DNA of 64,000 bases from JBPRGG01 sp051418075 (lineage in GTDB: Bacteria; Bacteroidota; Bacteroidia; Cytophagales; Cyclobacteriaceae): assembly GCA_051418075.1 (NCBI GenBank), contig JBPRGG010000171.1, positions 46,588 to 110,587 on the forward strand, written 5' to 3'. A program made the position numbers and the translations under genes. Within the stretch, counting starts at the first letter, position 1. Each line of letters opens with the position of its first letter. Under the pieces are notes generated by a model. The model was given only the letters and a program-made list of their open reading frames with translations, did no database searches and was not told the DNA's origin. Shown here one piece after another: positions 1 through 9,203 of the stretch.

Positions 1-386
1 GCTACCATCAAGCCCAATTCCAAATTCAAACGAGTGGCTTCTTTAATAGCATGGATAATAGCATTGGTAGATTCATGTCCCATGAAACGGGGTCCGGCCG
101 GCACTTTATTTTCAATATCTGAAATGGGTGAAACATCCCAGATATCATATCCTCCCATGCCATTGGCTTTGGATTGTTCCAGTTCAAGCGTGATTCTTTC
201 CAGATCAAAATTGCCATTGATCCAGCACCAGAAACCTTTGGGACGGGCCGAAACCGGTGGGTTTTCAAATTCACGGATCAAGGTTTCTATCGAATTCTGA
301 CGCGATTGATCTGATTCCGGTTGGCAGGAAATCATTACCAGCAGGAATACTGAAAAATTCAAGTAGCTTCTAACCATATTTGACAT
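1..386 (-). CDS. GH106-like alpha-L-rhamnosidase, N-terminal part
   Basis: This is the 5' end of a gene that runs off the left edge, with 128 codons visible. The start at 386 gives a lipoprotein signal (hydrophobic FSVFLLVMISC, lipidated Cys near residue 21); a second ATG at 376 gives a shorter signal. After the signal come ENPPVSARPKGFWCWINGN and ITLELEQSKANGMGGYDIWD. This 'PP..ARP..WW.W.NGN ... I...L...K..G.GG..I' pattern is typical of the start of GH106 and related large glycosidases, which remove alpha-L-rhamnose in the periplasm or at the cell surface. The next gene rightward is a divergent sulfatase, which fits use of a sulfated, rhamnose-containing polymer. The catalytic region lies outside the window, so the substrate is inferred. 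Confidence 0.72.
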   Translation of the reverse strand, partial: MSNMVRSYLNFSVFLLVMISCQPESDQSRQNSIETLIREFENPPVSARPKGFWCWINGNFDLERITLELEQSKANGMGGYDIWDVSPISDIENKVPAGPRFMGHESTNAIIHAIKEATRLNLELGLMV

Positions 387-636
387 GATTGGATAATAAT
401 CTAGCATAAATAATCATTGCATAATTTAAGAAATATGAAAATTTAGGACTTTTGTTGTAAAATTTGACACACATTAAAATCCCCTACTGTTTGACAAAAC
501 AGAATAATTATTCTTAAAAAACAAGTTTAAATTAGTGATTTGCCAGCAAATTTTCTGGTTTTGTTACCCTTTTATTTAAATAAATGTATAATTTGGTATA
601 AAGTGAGTTGGCATAAATTTATAGAATTTACAAATA

Positions 637-2031
637 ATGATGAAGGTATTTCAATTATCAATTTTGCTGATAGGGCTGATATCACAACCAGTTGCCGGAC
701 AGAGCCCGGATCAGCCAGGCCAATTAAATGTGTTGTTTATTCTGGCAGACGATCTTGGTTGGCGCGATCTTAGCTGCCAGGGCAGCAAGTATTATAAAAC
801 CCCACATATTGATGCTCTGGCCCAACAAGGGGTAAAATTTACCACTGCCTATGCAGCCAGTGCGGTTTGTTCTCCTACCAGATCAAGCATTTTAACCGGT
901 TTAAGTCCGGCCCGAACTCATATCACCGACTGGATACCCGGAGGCTTATTTCGACCGGATGATGCTACTCTGAACGAGCCTGACTGGCAAAAATTCATTA
1001 AACCAGAAATTGAGACCCTGCCGGAATTATTTTCTCAGGCTGGCTACCGTACCGTTCATATTGGCAAATGGCACCTGGGTAACAAGGACAACCATTCCAC
1101 CCCGTCTGATCATGGCTACCAAACTGACCTGGTGAGCCTGGGAAAAAGGCCCCTGGGGGGTGGGGCTCCCCGCTCCTATTTTTCTCCCTATGGATTCCCG
1201 GACCAGATCCCGGATGGTCCTGAAGGAGAATATTTGCCGGAAAGATTAGCCCGGGAAGCAGTGGATCAAATTTCAAAGGATGATCAACGTCCTTTTTTTT
1301 TGATGCTGTCCCATTATGTTGTTCATACACCATTACAAGCTAAAGCAGATGTGGTAGAAAATTGGAAGAATATACCTGTAGATGGAGGACAAAATAATCC
1401 GGTTTATGCTTCCATGGTGCAAAGTCTGGATAATAGTGTGGGGCAGGTAATGCAAGCCCTGGAAACTTCAGGAAAGTTGGACCACACCGTCATTGTGTTT
1501 TGTTCTGACAATGGTGGTCTGGAGGTAACCGGACCTTTTGACGCTACAGATAATGATCCTTTGAAGGGGCAGAAGGGTCAGTATCATGAAGGAGGGATCA
1601 GGATTCCTATGATAATAAAATGGCCTGGTCTTACCCAGCCTGGTTCGGCCATAGATATTCCGGTAATTACGACAGATCTCTTCCCCACACTGGCTGGATT
1701 AATCCCGGTTAATCAACCGGAAAAACTGGATGGATTTAATCTGACACCCTTGTTCACTGGCGGCAGCCTGGAACAAAGAGATTTACACTGGCACTATCCT
1801 CATTACCATCAATCATTGGGAAATGTTAGACCTTGCAGCGTTATCAGACGAGGAGACTGGAAACTGATTGAATACCTGGAAGACGGCTATTTGGAGCTAT
1901 ATAATTTAAAAGAAGATCCTTATGAATTAGTCAATTGGGCGGAGCAACAGCCGGATAAAGCGGTTGAATTACAAATTGCCTTACACCAGTGGTTGACGCA
2001 AGTGAGGGCGCAAAAGCCATTAAGAAAATGA
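637..2031 (+). CDS. Secreted arylsulfatase A-type sulfatase
   Basis: A 464-residue type I sulfatase that hydrolyses sulfate esters, probably on glycans, in the periplasm or outside the cell. It has a Sec signal peptide ending near VAGQ (residue 22). The metal-binding start NVLFILADDLGW (Asp38, Asp39) follows, then the formylglycine motif CSPTR at residues 78-82; Cys78 is the residue an anaerobic or aerobic maturase would oxidise. HIGKWHLG (~141-148) and FCSDNGG (~288-294) are further sulfatase signatures. Length is normal for the family and the protein looks intact. The gene is divergent from the GH106-like gene, with a ~250-bp gap. The exact sulfate position attacked cannot be read from the sequence. 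Confidence 0.93.
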   Translation: MMKVFQLSILLIGLISQPVAGQSPDQPGQLNVLFILADDLGWRDLSCQGSKYYKTPHIDALAQQGVKFTTAYAASAVCSPTRSSILTGLSPARTHITDWIPGGLFRPDDATLNEPDWQKFIKPEIETLPELFSQAGYRTVHIGKWHLGNKDNHSTPSDHGYQTDLVSLGKRPLGGGAPRSYFSPYGFPDQIPDGPEGEYLPERLAREAVDQISKDDQRPFFLMLSHYVVHTPLQAKADVVENWKNIPVDGGQNNPVYASMVQSLDNSVGQVMQALETSGKLDHTVIVFCSDNGGLEVTGPFDATDNDPLKGQKGQYHEGGIRIPMIIKWPGLTQPGSAIDIPVITTDLFPTLAGLIPVNQPEKLDGFNLTPLFTGGSLEQRDLHWHYPHYHQSLGNVRPCSVIRRGDWKLIEYLEDGYLELYNLKEDPYELVNWAEQQPDKAVELQIALHQWLTQVRAQKPLRK

Positions 2032-2587
2032 TTGATCTGGTATTAGGGCTATAACGAAAACAATATGTAAGATCAATATGATTTAACATTTAAAAATTAG
2101 GATGCTCCACGGTAAATTACCAAATCACATCAATATATTTTGTCTAAAAATGGTTGTAAACACTTAAGTAAGATTAAAACAATAAATCAGGAAAGTATTT
2201 CCAGGTGGACCACAAATAAATTAAATGGCCGGTTCCACGAATTTTATCTCATCAAAAGTTCTTGATCTACAGGTTTTTAGCAGATAAAAATAAATGGAAC
2301 GGCAAGTTAATGGCTGAATAAGATCTGAAAAAGACGGATTTTAATCTGTTGATGATGCAGATGCAAACCCTCCTGTCACCAGGCAATGGAAACTGTGTCT
2401 GAACCAGATATCTTTGGAAACACTGGGGGGAAAGGTTCCATAGTTAGTACTTTATTTTAGTTCCAAAATCAATAAGAGCTACCTGATTTGCACAATTACA
2501 GAGAAACTTAATCAGCTTGTTTTTATTGACTGATCATTTACATTTCGCCAATCTTGTTATAATTTCGCTTTCCACTAAAAGCACAAT
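2032..2587. other. Intergenic region, possibly decayed coding DNA
   Basis: These 556 bases between two sulfatase genes have no intact reading frame. One plus-strand frame around 2260-2450 reads as protein-like stretches (for example MQTLLSPGNGNC) broken by several stops, so it may be a remnant of an inactivated gene. I could not assign it to a family. The last ~60 bases should hold the promoter of the sulfatase at 2588, but I see no convincing -33/-7 pair. Confidence 0.3.
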
Positions 2588-4276
2588 ATGATGAAATTAA
2601 CTTTTTCAATAGTTCTTGGATTGGCCCTGTGTGTATTAGTCATCTCCTGTTCCAATCCCGGTCAAACTGACGATACCAGCACAGAAGTGGGAAAACCCAA
2701 TATCCTGATCTTCTTTTCTGATGAATTAGCCCCTGAATACCTTAGTTGTTATGGTGGCGAAATCCCTACCCCCCACCTGGATCAACTGGCCAGCCAAGGT
2801 ATCCGATTCGATCGGGCTTATACGGCGGCGTCCATGTGTACACCCAGCCGTTTTTCACTGATGACCGGTCAGTATCCCGGCCGATGTCAGCATCCACAGT
2901 TTATGCTGGATTACCCTAAAGACCAGCCGTACTCCATTGCCTGGAATGTTCATTTGACCAATGGATCTGTAACCATTGCTAAATTACTGGCAGAACAGGG
3001 ATACCACACAGGAATGGCTGGAAAATGGCATATTGGCACTTTTGAACAAGCCGGAATCCGACCCGCTTTTACAGAAAACGAATCTCTGGAAGATCCGGCC
3101 ACCCAGCAAAAATTAAAAGATTATCAGAAGGCAGTGAAACAAAAGATCAGCCAGGAAGGTGGTTTCCAGGTAGTAAATAGTGCCTTGTGGGGCAATTTTG
3201 ATGCCTTCCCTCATCCGGATCTGAAGTTCCATAATTTCCCCTGGATCACCAAAGGAGCAATAGATTTCCTGGAACAACAAAAAAATGCACAAGATCCATT
3301 TTTTTTATATGTAGCCACTACGGCAGTACATGGCCCCAGCCACCATGACGCATTGGATAAGGACGTGACCCAGACCCCTGAAGGAAAAATAAATGAAGCA
3401 GCACAATATCAACCAAACATTGATTCATTAAAAGCAGAAATTCAAAACATACCGGGACCGGATAAACATAAGTATGCCGGGATGGCTTACCTGGATCACC
3501 ATGTGGGTACGGTTTTAAAAAAATTGGCAGAAATAGGCAAATCGGACAACACCATCATCTTATTTATGGCAGATCATAATGTGGAACCAGGGAAAGCCAC
3601 TACTTATGAGAAAGGCATTCATATTCCCATGATTGTATCCTGGCCGGGAGTCACTAGTGGGGCCCAATCCAGTTCATTTATTCAAACCATCGATGTGTTA
3701 CCTACTTTAGCCGCTTTAGCCGGAGCTGAACTGCCTCAGGATCATCAGATTGATGGTATGAATATGGTAGAATTATTCGAAGCGCCTTCCAGGCTGATCA
3801 GGCAGCATGTTTATACCGAAGCAGGTTATACCAGGGCCATCAATGACGGTAAGTACAAATATGTAGCATTCAAATATCCCCAATTTATGATTGAACAGAT
3901 GCAAGCAGGAGAAATTGATTATGCCCCCAATCAGCTGGGAATGTACAAACAAGCCCATTCCTCTATTGCCATTGAGGCCTATCCGGCTTATTTTGCCCCG
4001 GACCAGCTTTATGACCTGGAAAATGATCCCTATGAACAAAATAATCTGGTCCAAAACCCGGAATACCAGGCAGAACTGGAACGGATGCAAGAGGCGTTGG
4101 ATGCACAATTGAAAGCCTTTGATCACCCTTATGATATGAATACAGATCCATTCAGACAGACATCTAAATACCAACAGCTTGTAGAAAAAACCAAGGCATT
4201 GGGTACCGATTACATTCCCTGGCTAAGATCACATCATGGAGGGATTGTATGGCCACCCAATGATAGAAGTATGTAG
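2588..4276 (+). CDS. Sulfatase lipoprotein
   Basis: A 562-residue type I sulfatase anchored as a lipoprotein: the signal ends LCVLVIS-C with Cys21 as the lipidation site. KPNILIFFSDEL starts the catalytic domain, and the formylglycine motif CTPSR lies at 84-88. GMAGKWHIG (~139-147) and LFMADHNVEPGKATTYEKG (~320) form the active-site wall. The usual paired Asp-Asp metal ligands appear as Asp45-Glu46 here, a change from most sulfatases including the neighbour at 637. The protein is long with a C-terminal extension. Although on the same strand as the first sulfatase, it is separated from it by ~550 bp and is probably transcribed on its own. Substrate unknown. Confidence 0.92.
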   Translation: MMKLTFSIVLGLALCVLVISCSNPGQTDDTSTEVGKPNILIFFSDELAPEYLSCYGGEIPTPHLDQLASQGIRFDRAYTAASMCTPSRFSLMTGQYPGRCQHPQFMLDYPKDQPYSIAWNVHLTNGSVTIAKLLAEQGYHTGMAGKWHIGTFEQAGIRPAFTENESLEDPATQQKLKDYQKAVKQKISQEGGFQVVNSALWGNFDAFPHPDLKFHNFPWITKGAIDFLEQQKNAQDPFFLYVATTAVHGPSHHDALDKDVTQTPEGKINEAAQYQPNIDSLKAEIQNIPGPDKHKYAGMAYLDHHVGTVLKKLAEIGKSDNTIILFMADHNVEPGKATTYEKGIHIPMIVSWPGVTSGAQSSSFIQTIDVLPTLAALAGAELPQDHQIDGMNMVELFEAPSRLIRQHVYTEAGYTRAINDGKYKYVAFKYPQFMIEQMQAGEIDYAPNQLGMYKQAHSSIAIEAYPAYFAPDQLYDLENDPYEQNNLVQNPEYQAELERMQEALDAQLKAFDHPYDMNTDPFRQTSKYQQLVEKTKALGTDYIPWLRSHHGGIVWPPNDRSM

Positions 4277-4376
4277 GTTCCATTGATTTCCCGGAAAAGC
4301 CAGGAAAATATAATACAACTTGTTTACCTGCAAGGAGCTATAGTCATTAAGGTCAAAAAATGAAAACCTTAAGGCT

Positions 4377-5039
4377 ATGAGAATTACTCTACTGATTGTG
4401 TTTATTTCAGCATTACTGAATGATCAAAACGTATGGTGCCAAAGCTACTGGGGGGCCAGTACCGGATTTGACAATATCAATGTGAGCGAAATTAATTCGA
4501 GTGCCATGGTAAATGGCAATGATGTAGAGGCTCATTTACAAAGGTTTTCCCGTACTCCTACACTGGGAGGAGATTATTTATGGCTGAAGGATGGTTTTAT
4601 GTTGCAAATTGATGCTGCTTATAACAGTACTGCCCTGGCTGATCTGGGTAAAAAAGCCTTTACTTATCAAACATTAAGTGATTCCGGTTCTGTGGATGGT
4701 TTTGATCAATTGATTCATTTCAAAGGCGGTTTAGGCTATAATTTTAGCAAAAACCATATTTTGAGTGTATTGCTTAATGGAGAAGCTTTATATGGTGAGT
4801 TCGTCTATTTTAATGATGTTTACAGCGCCATCAATAATTTTTCTTTGAATAATTTTGATCTGGACCAAATAGAAAACTCCATAACTTATGGTGTATCCCT
4901 GAAATTCAGCGCTGGTTTTAAGTTACAAAATCTGTTGGCCATTACACTTACCCCTGGCTACTCCTGGGTCTGGAATAATAATGAAGACACCAGCAGCAGG
5001 GGTTTTGATGTCATTGTGGGTTTTTTTAAAGCCTTTTGA
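4377..5039 (+). CDS. Putative outer-membrane beta-barrel protein
   Basis: A 220-residue protein of unknown function. It has a Sec signal peptide (cleavage near VWCQ, residue 22) followed by alternating polar and hydrophobic strands such as GFMLQIDAAY, LIHFKGGLGY, VSLKFSAGFKL and LLAITLTPGYSW. It ends in FDVIVGFFKAF; a terminal aromatic residue is common in outer-membrane barrels. The start chosen is the ATG at 4377. It overlaps the TGA of a six-codon reading frame that starts at 4360, so a minimal leader peptide is possible but may be chance. Best guess is a small porin-like or OmpW/OprF-type barrel of the Bacteroidota. No specific family was recognised. Confidence 0.65.
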   Translation: MRITLLIVFISALLNDQNVWCQSYWGASTGFDNINVSEINSSAMVNGNDVEAHLQRFSRTPTLGGDYLWLKDGFMLQIDAAYNSTALADLGKKAFTYQTLSDSGSVDGFDQLIHFKGGLGYNFSKNHILSVLLNGEALYGEFVYFNDVYSAINNFSLNNFDLDQIENSITYGVSLKFSAGFKLQNLLAITLTPGYSWVWNNNEDTSSRGFDVIVGFFKAF

Positions 5040-5127
5040 TTTGTCTAATCAAAATACTTTCAGCATCCGGTAAACCATTTTAACTACAAAGCTTAATTTT
5101 CAACTTTTAAAATACAGTATCCCCTGA

Positions 5128-7176
5128 TTAAAGAAGTTCCTTCTCTTCCAGGGATTTTTTCAGTTCAGCATGATTTTGCCAAAAACGGTCTTGAATCTTT
5201 TGCATGACCTGGTCAAACTCCGGATGGCTTTTTAGGGGTTGAATGATCGGGTCCAGTTCCATAAAAAGTAGGATCCAGTATTGATAGTTATCCTGGGCTG
5301 AGAAAATCCTGAGTTGTTCGATAGCCAGGTCAAATGCTCCTTCATGTGCATATTTAACGGCCATACTGGCACTTTTATAAATAGATTCATCATTCTCACA
5401 ATAGTTGGCATAAGCTTTAAAAAAATCATCAGCCTGGGTTTTATAACCCATTTGTTCATAAACCATACCCACTTTGATGTCATCATAAACATAAATATCC
5501 AGTCCTTCGCTTTCTCTGGCTTTCACAAACTTTTGGTAATAGTAAAAAGCGGAATCATACTTTTTCTGGAAGTAAAACATTTTGGCTACTTCCTGCAAAA
5601 TATCCAGCCGGGTGGTGTCTTTTTGCCAAACCTTTTCCAGGGCCCGCTGGGTTCTTGTGATATCCTTATGTTTGGCATACATGATAAAATGCTTTACATA
5701 TGGAGCAAAATGGTTTTGGGGGTTGTAGTCAAGTGCCAGGTCAATGTATTTGATCGATTCATCGACAAAACCGGCTTGAATCAGCGCATTGCTCAGGTGC
5801 AGGTAGGTATAGCTTTTTGTGCTGGAATCATTTACCGCCACATCCAGTTGAATGCCTTTCAGGGCATATTCCAGGTATTTGGCAGTATTTGGGATAATGC
5901 GGGCATAAAAGTCTGACAGGATTTGCACCACAGCCGAAGAGTTGGGGTTATATTCCAGCGCTTTTTCAAGGTGTGGCAAAGCCAAACGAAAGTCTTTGGT
6001 ATGCATGTAATACAAAGCCTTGGCAATAAGGCTTTCAGCCGATTTAGCATCATAAAGTAATGCCTTGTCGGCATTGTTGTTGATCTCCTCAGTGTATTGT
6101 TTTTCCACCTGATAGATGTCAAGGAAGTAATAAGCAATGGCTAGATTGGCATAAGCAAGAGAGAATTGCGGGTCATGTTCGATGGCTTTTTCAAATAAGG
6201 GAATGGCTAGTTTTAGTCCTTCCCTGGTTCTGGCATGATAGGGATCCAGGGCCTGCAGGTAGAAATCATAAGCCACCATATTTTCCGTAGGTTTTTTTTC
6301 AATACGCTCTCGCTCTGCGGGTGTTACAATTACTTTGATGGCTTCTGTGATTTCTCTGGCTACTTCATTTTGCAAAGCAAAAATGTCAACCAATTTACGC
6401 GAATATTGCCCGGCCCAGATAGGTTGATCACTGGAGGCTTCGATCAACTGAATATTAAGTAAAACCTGGTCTTCTACCCGCTGACCGCTACCTTCTACAA
6501 TGTAACTTACATCCAGAGCTGCTGCTATCTCCGGAACAGGCTTATCCGTATTTCTGAATTGTTCTACTGAAGTTCGGCTGACCACCCTCAGGTCTTCGAT
6601 TTTCTGCAGATTGCTCAAGGCCGATTCCATTAGCCCATTGACAAAATAAAGGTTGGAAGAATCGTTGCTTTCGTTTTTGAAAGGTAAAACAGCTATAGAT
6701 TTTTCCAGTTCGACCTCAGGAGAAGTGGAGGGTTTCTTTAGGAACAAAAAAAATGAAATAAGCAATACTGCCGAAACAGCTAAGATCGCCGGCCACTGGT
6801 ACCCCTTCAGAAAATTTTTATTTGCACTTTTTTCAGCATTCCCTTTCCTTGCTTCACCAGGCACATGCCCAAAATGCTCCCGAAAGCATTTTATAAAGTA
6901 AGAAGTGCTGCCAAAACCTACCTGAAAGGAAACCTCAGAAACGGACATTGAAGTTTGCTTGAGTAACTCCATGCCCTTTTTCAGCCTTACCTGCCGAATA
7001 AACTGGCTGGCTGACAGATTGGTATGTTTCTTAATTTTTCTAAGCAGGTTGGATCGGCTCATATTCATGGCTTCTGCCAATTCAGAAACGCCAAATTGTT
7101 CATTAGAGACATTATCTAAAATAATGGCTTCCAACTCTTCAATAAATTCTTCTCCTGAAATTGATGCGTCTGACAT
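5128..7176 (-). CDS. AraC-family transmembrane regulator with TolB-like and TPR domains
   Basis: The start is set at MSDASISGEEF (7176) rather than the ATG 42 bases upstream, because the HTH domain begins soon after. The order of domains is an AraC-type HTH (roughly residues 20-110, ending in GFGSTSYFIKCFREHFG), one transmembrane helix (~128-146), then a TolB/FlgO-like domain starting KSIAVLPFKNES. A series of TPR repeats (~310-660) covers the rest. This N-terminal DNA-binding, C-terminal sensing design occurs in Bacteroidota regulators thought to pass a periplasmic signal straight to DNA. It is divergent from the ankyrin/acyltransferase pair, and the shared gap holds direct repeats that may be its operator. 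The regulated genes are inferred. Confidence 0.86.
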   Translation of the reverse strand: MSDASISGEEFIEELEAIILDNVSNEQFGVSELAEAMNMSRSNLLRKIKKHTNLSASQFIRQVRLKKGMELLKQTSMSVSEVSFQVGFGSTSYFIKCFREHFGHVPGEARKGNAEKSANKNFLKGYQWPAILAVSAVLLISFFLFLKKPSTSPEVELEKSIAVLPFKNESNDSSNLYFVNGLMESALSNLQKIEDLRVVSRTSVEQFRNTDKPVPEIAAALDVSYIVEGSGQRVEDQVLLNIQLIEASSDQPIWAGQYSRKLVDIFALQNEVAREITEAIKVIVTPAERERIEKKPTENMVAYDFYLQALDPYHARTREGLKLAIPLFEKAIEHDPQFSLAYANLAIAYYFLDIYQVEKQYTEEINNNADKALLYDAKSAESLIAKALYYMHTKDFRLALPHLEKALEYNPNSSAVVQILSDFYARIIPNTAKYLEYALKGIQLDVAVNDSSTKSYTYLHLSNALIQAGFVDESIKYIDLALDYNPQNHFAPYVKHFIMYAKHKDITRTQRALEKVWQKDTTRLDILQEVAKMFYFQKKYDSAFYYYQKFVKARESEGLDIYVYDDIKVGMVYEQMGYKTQADDFFKAYANYCENDESIYKSASMAVKYAHEGAFDLAIEQLRIFSAQDNYQYWILLFMELDPIIQPLKSHPEFDQVMQKIQDRFWQNHAELKKSLEEKELL

Positions 7177-7264
7177 GATATTTTTTGGAATAGTAAAATT
7201 AATAAAAATTAATGGCAATCTGCACCATTTGATAATATGCTTTTTAGCTACTTAAAATAACCGT

Positions 7265-7302
7265 TTGCTTCATAATTTATATCCTTGCTTCATAATTTAT
7301 AT
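7265..7302. promoter_or_regulatory. 18-base direct repeats, candidate operator
   Basis: TTGCTTCATAATTTATAT occurs exactly twice, at 7265-7282 and 7285-7302, a 20-base period or about two helical turns. A weaker third copy, TCTGCATAGCTTATACACCT, lies near 7329-7348. The repeats sit between the divergent AraC-TPR regulator and the ankyrin gene. AraC-type proteins often bind direct repeats on one face of the helix, so these are likely binding sites for that regulator; this is inference. Confidence 0.5.
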
Positions 7303-7415
7303 ACCTGCCACAAACTTAATGTTTTTGTCTGCATAGCTTATACACCTGATTTTGATGGTTCACTGATCTTTGTAAAAACGAAAATTAAATTTCTAACACT
7401 TAAAAATTAATAACT

Positions 7416-7988
7416 ATGAAAACACAAAAAATCAACCTGATGAAAACCTTAAGTTTTATCCTGATAGCGGCTGTGTTATTACCAGCCTGTGCATCGTCTG
7501 GTGACCAAAAAGAAGCTAAAAATGGTGCAGAAAAGCCGGAAATGGATATTCATACAGCTGTATTATCAGGAAATCTGGAAGTGGTAAATCAGCACATCGA
7601 AGCAGGAACAGACATTAATAAACCTGAACCAATGAGTGGTTCAACGCCATTGATTTCCGCCACTACATTTGGCAAAACCGATATTGCCAAAGCCCTTATA
7701 GATGCGGATGCAGATCTTTCCATTAAAAATAATGATGGTGCCACAGCATTACATGTGGCTGCATTTTTTTGCCGGGTGGAAATCGTACAAATGCTGATTG
7801 ATGCAAATGCGGATAAAACCTTGCGCAACAACTTTGGAGCAACTGCCAGGGAATCTGTTATGGGTGATTTCTCTCAGATAAAGCCTGTTTATGCCATGAT
7901 GCAGGAGCAGTTAGGACCATTGGGTCTGGAACTTGATATGGACGAACTGAAAAAAACCCGTCCGGTTATTGCCATGATGCTACAATAA
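7416..7988 (+). CDS. Ankyrin-repeat lipoprotein
   Basis: A 190-residue protein with a lipoprotein signal (FILIAAVLLPAC) and then about three ankyrin repeats between residues ~45 and ~155, seen as IHTAVLSGNLEVVNQHIEAG, TPLISATTFGKTDIAKALID and TALHVAAFFCRVEIVQMLID. Two starts are possible. ATG 7416 gives a longer n-region, while ATG 7440 (MKTLSFIL) gives a more typical signal; the first is kept because it follows the gap directly. Ankyrin repeats bind protein partners, here in the periplasm. The gene lies 16 bases before an acyltransferase gene on the same strand and is probably co-transcribed with it, opposite the AraC-TPR regulator. Confidence 0.85.
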   Translation: MKTQKINLMKTLSFILIAAVLLPACASSGDQKEAKNGAEKPEMDIHTAVLSGNLEVVNQHIEAGTDINKPEPMSGSTPLISATTFGKTDIAKALIDADADLSIKNNDGATALHVAAFFCRVEIVQMLIDANADKTLRNNFGATARESVMGDFSQIKPVYAMMQEQLGPLGLELDMDELKKTRPVIAMMLQ

Positions 7989-8004
7989 TCTAAATAACGA
8001 AAAA

Positions 8005-9108
8005 ATGACAACAGAAAGAAGATACGATATTGATTGGCTGCGAGTGATTGCAATAGGTTTGCTATTGATCTATCACATAGCCATCATCTTCCAACCCTGG
8101 GCCATGTTTATTGGCTTTATCAGGAGCGATGATCTGATGCCGGATTTATGGATACCGATGACCATGCTCAATGTGTGGCGGATCCCATTGCTGTTTTTTG
8201 TTTCAGGTATGGGTGTCTATTTTGCCATCCAAAAGCGAAACTGGCGAAAGTTGTTGCTTGAGCGTACCAAAAGAATACTGGTACCCTTCCTTTTTGGCAT
8301 AGTGGCCATTAGTCCCCTGCACATTTTTGTTTTTCAGCATTATTACAACTTACCTATGGGTTACATGGCGCATCCGAGTCATCTATGGTTTCTGGGAAAT
8401 ATTTTTGCCTATGTGCTACTGCTGTCACCTGTTTTCTTTTATTTAAAGAAAAAAGAAGGAAGCCAATGGATGAAGGGGTTGTCAAAACTGATGAGCAACC
8501 CCATTGGTCCGCTGTTGATATCAGCCTTTTTTGTAATAGAAGTTTTGCTGATTAATCCAGCAGTTTTTGCAAAGTATGTAGACACGTGGCATGGGTTTTT
8601 CATGGGTATGTTAGCTTTCTTTTTTGGCTTTCTGTTTGTATATACCGGAAAAACCTTCTGGGTCACTATTCTAAAGTGGCGATGGTTATATCTGGGCTTA
8701 GCGGTAGCATTTTATACCTTCCGCTGGGTCTATTTCGATACTCAGGGGCCTGGTTACCTGATGGCCATCGAGTCCTACTGCTGGATACTTGGCCTATTCG
8801 GTTTTGGATACAGATACCTGAATCAGCCCAGCGCTGTTTTAAAATACCTGAGTCAGGCAGCATATCCAGTATATATCATTCATATGTTCGTGCTTTATGG
8901 GGGGGCGGCCATTATTTTACCTTTAGAGATGCCAGTTATGCTAAAACTGATTGGGATTGTTGCTTTTACTTTTGCTGGTTGCTATATTTTGTATGAATTT
9001 ATTATACGAAGGGCTGGTTTCTTACGTCCTTTATTTGGATTGAAATGGACATTCCGTAAAGAGGAAAAGGTTAAAGTAGTTTCAAAAGAGGCGGTATTTA
9101 TTGGTTAA
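8005..9108 (+). CDS. Acyltransferase family 3 membrane protein
   Basis: A 367-residue polytopic inner-membrane protein of the acyltransferase-3 family (OafA/NRT-like), which moves acyl groups, often acetyl, onto carbohydrates or other extracytoplasmic substrates. The N-terminal RRYDIDWLRVIAIGLLLIYH carries the conserved Arg and the active-site-type His of the family. About ten hydrophobic segments follow, with HPSHLWFLGNIFAY in the middle and SQAAYPVYIIHMFVLY near the C-terminus. It is the second gene after the ankyrin lipoprotein (16-base gap) and ends just before a strong terminator at 9133-9170. The acyl acceptor is unknown. Confidence 0.9.
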   Translation: MTTERRYDIDWLRVIAIGLLLIYHIAIIFQPWAMFIGFIRSDDLMPDLWIPMTMLNVWRIPLLFFVSGMGVYFAIQKRNWRKLLLERTKRILVPFLFGIVAISPLHIFVFQHYYNLPMGYMAHPSHLWFLGNIFAYVLLLSPVFFYLKKKEGSQWMKGLSKLMSNPIGPLLISAFFVIEVLLINPAVFAKYVDTWHGFFMGMLAFFFGFLFVYTGKTFWVTILKWRWLYLGLAVAFYTFRWVYFDTQGPGYLMAIESYCWILGLFGFGYRYLNQPSAVLKYLSQAAYPVYIIHMFVLYGGAAIILPLEMPVMLKLIGIVAFTFAGCYILYEFIIRRAGFLRPLFGLKWTFRKEEKVKVVSKEAVFIG

Positions 9109-9132
9109 CAATTAATTTGAAATTGTAAACTG

Positions 9133-9170
9133 CAAAACCCGCCCTGTTACAGTGCGGGTTTTGTTTTTTT
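9133..9170 (+). terminator. Rho-independent terminator
   Basis: A perfect 10-bp stem, CAAAACCCGC (9133-9142) with GCGGGTTTTG (9154-9163), encloses an 11-base loop and is followed by seven Ts. It ends the ankyrin/acyltransferase transcript. Confidence 0.9.
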
Positions 9171-9203
9171 ATCTTTTCTAAATAGGGGTATCATTTGGGA
9201 TTA

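Noticed and set aside
559..600. Bacteroidota -33/-7 promoter before the first sulfatase
   Set aside because: TTTG-like and TATAATTTG-like pieces exist but spacing and the -7 box do not match the consensus well enough.
4360..4380. Six-codon leader frame overlapping the barrel protein start
   Set aside because: Too short to separate from chance without conservation data. Noted only in the gene entry.
5314..5916. 200-codon plus-strand frame inside the AraC-TPR regulator
   Set aside because: It lies fully opposite a long gene with clear domains. Its translation has no recognisable features, so it is a shadow frame.
7265..7302. CRISPR-like array
   Set aside because: Only two exact repeats with two bases between them and no spacers. 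An operator is more likely.
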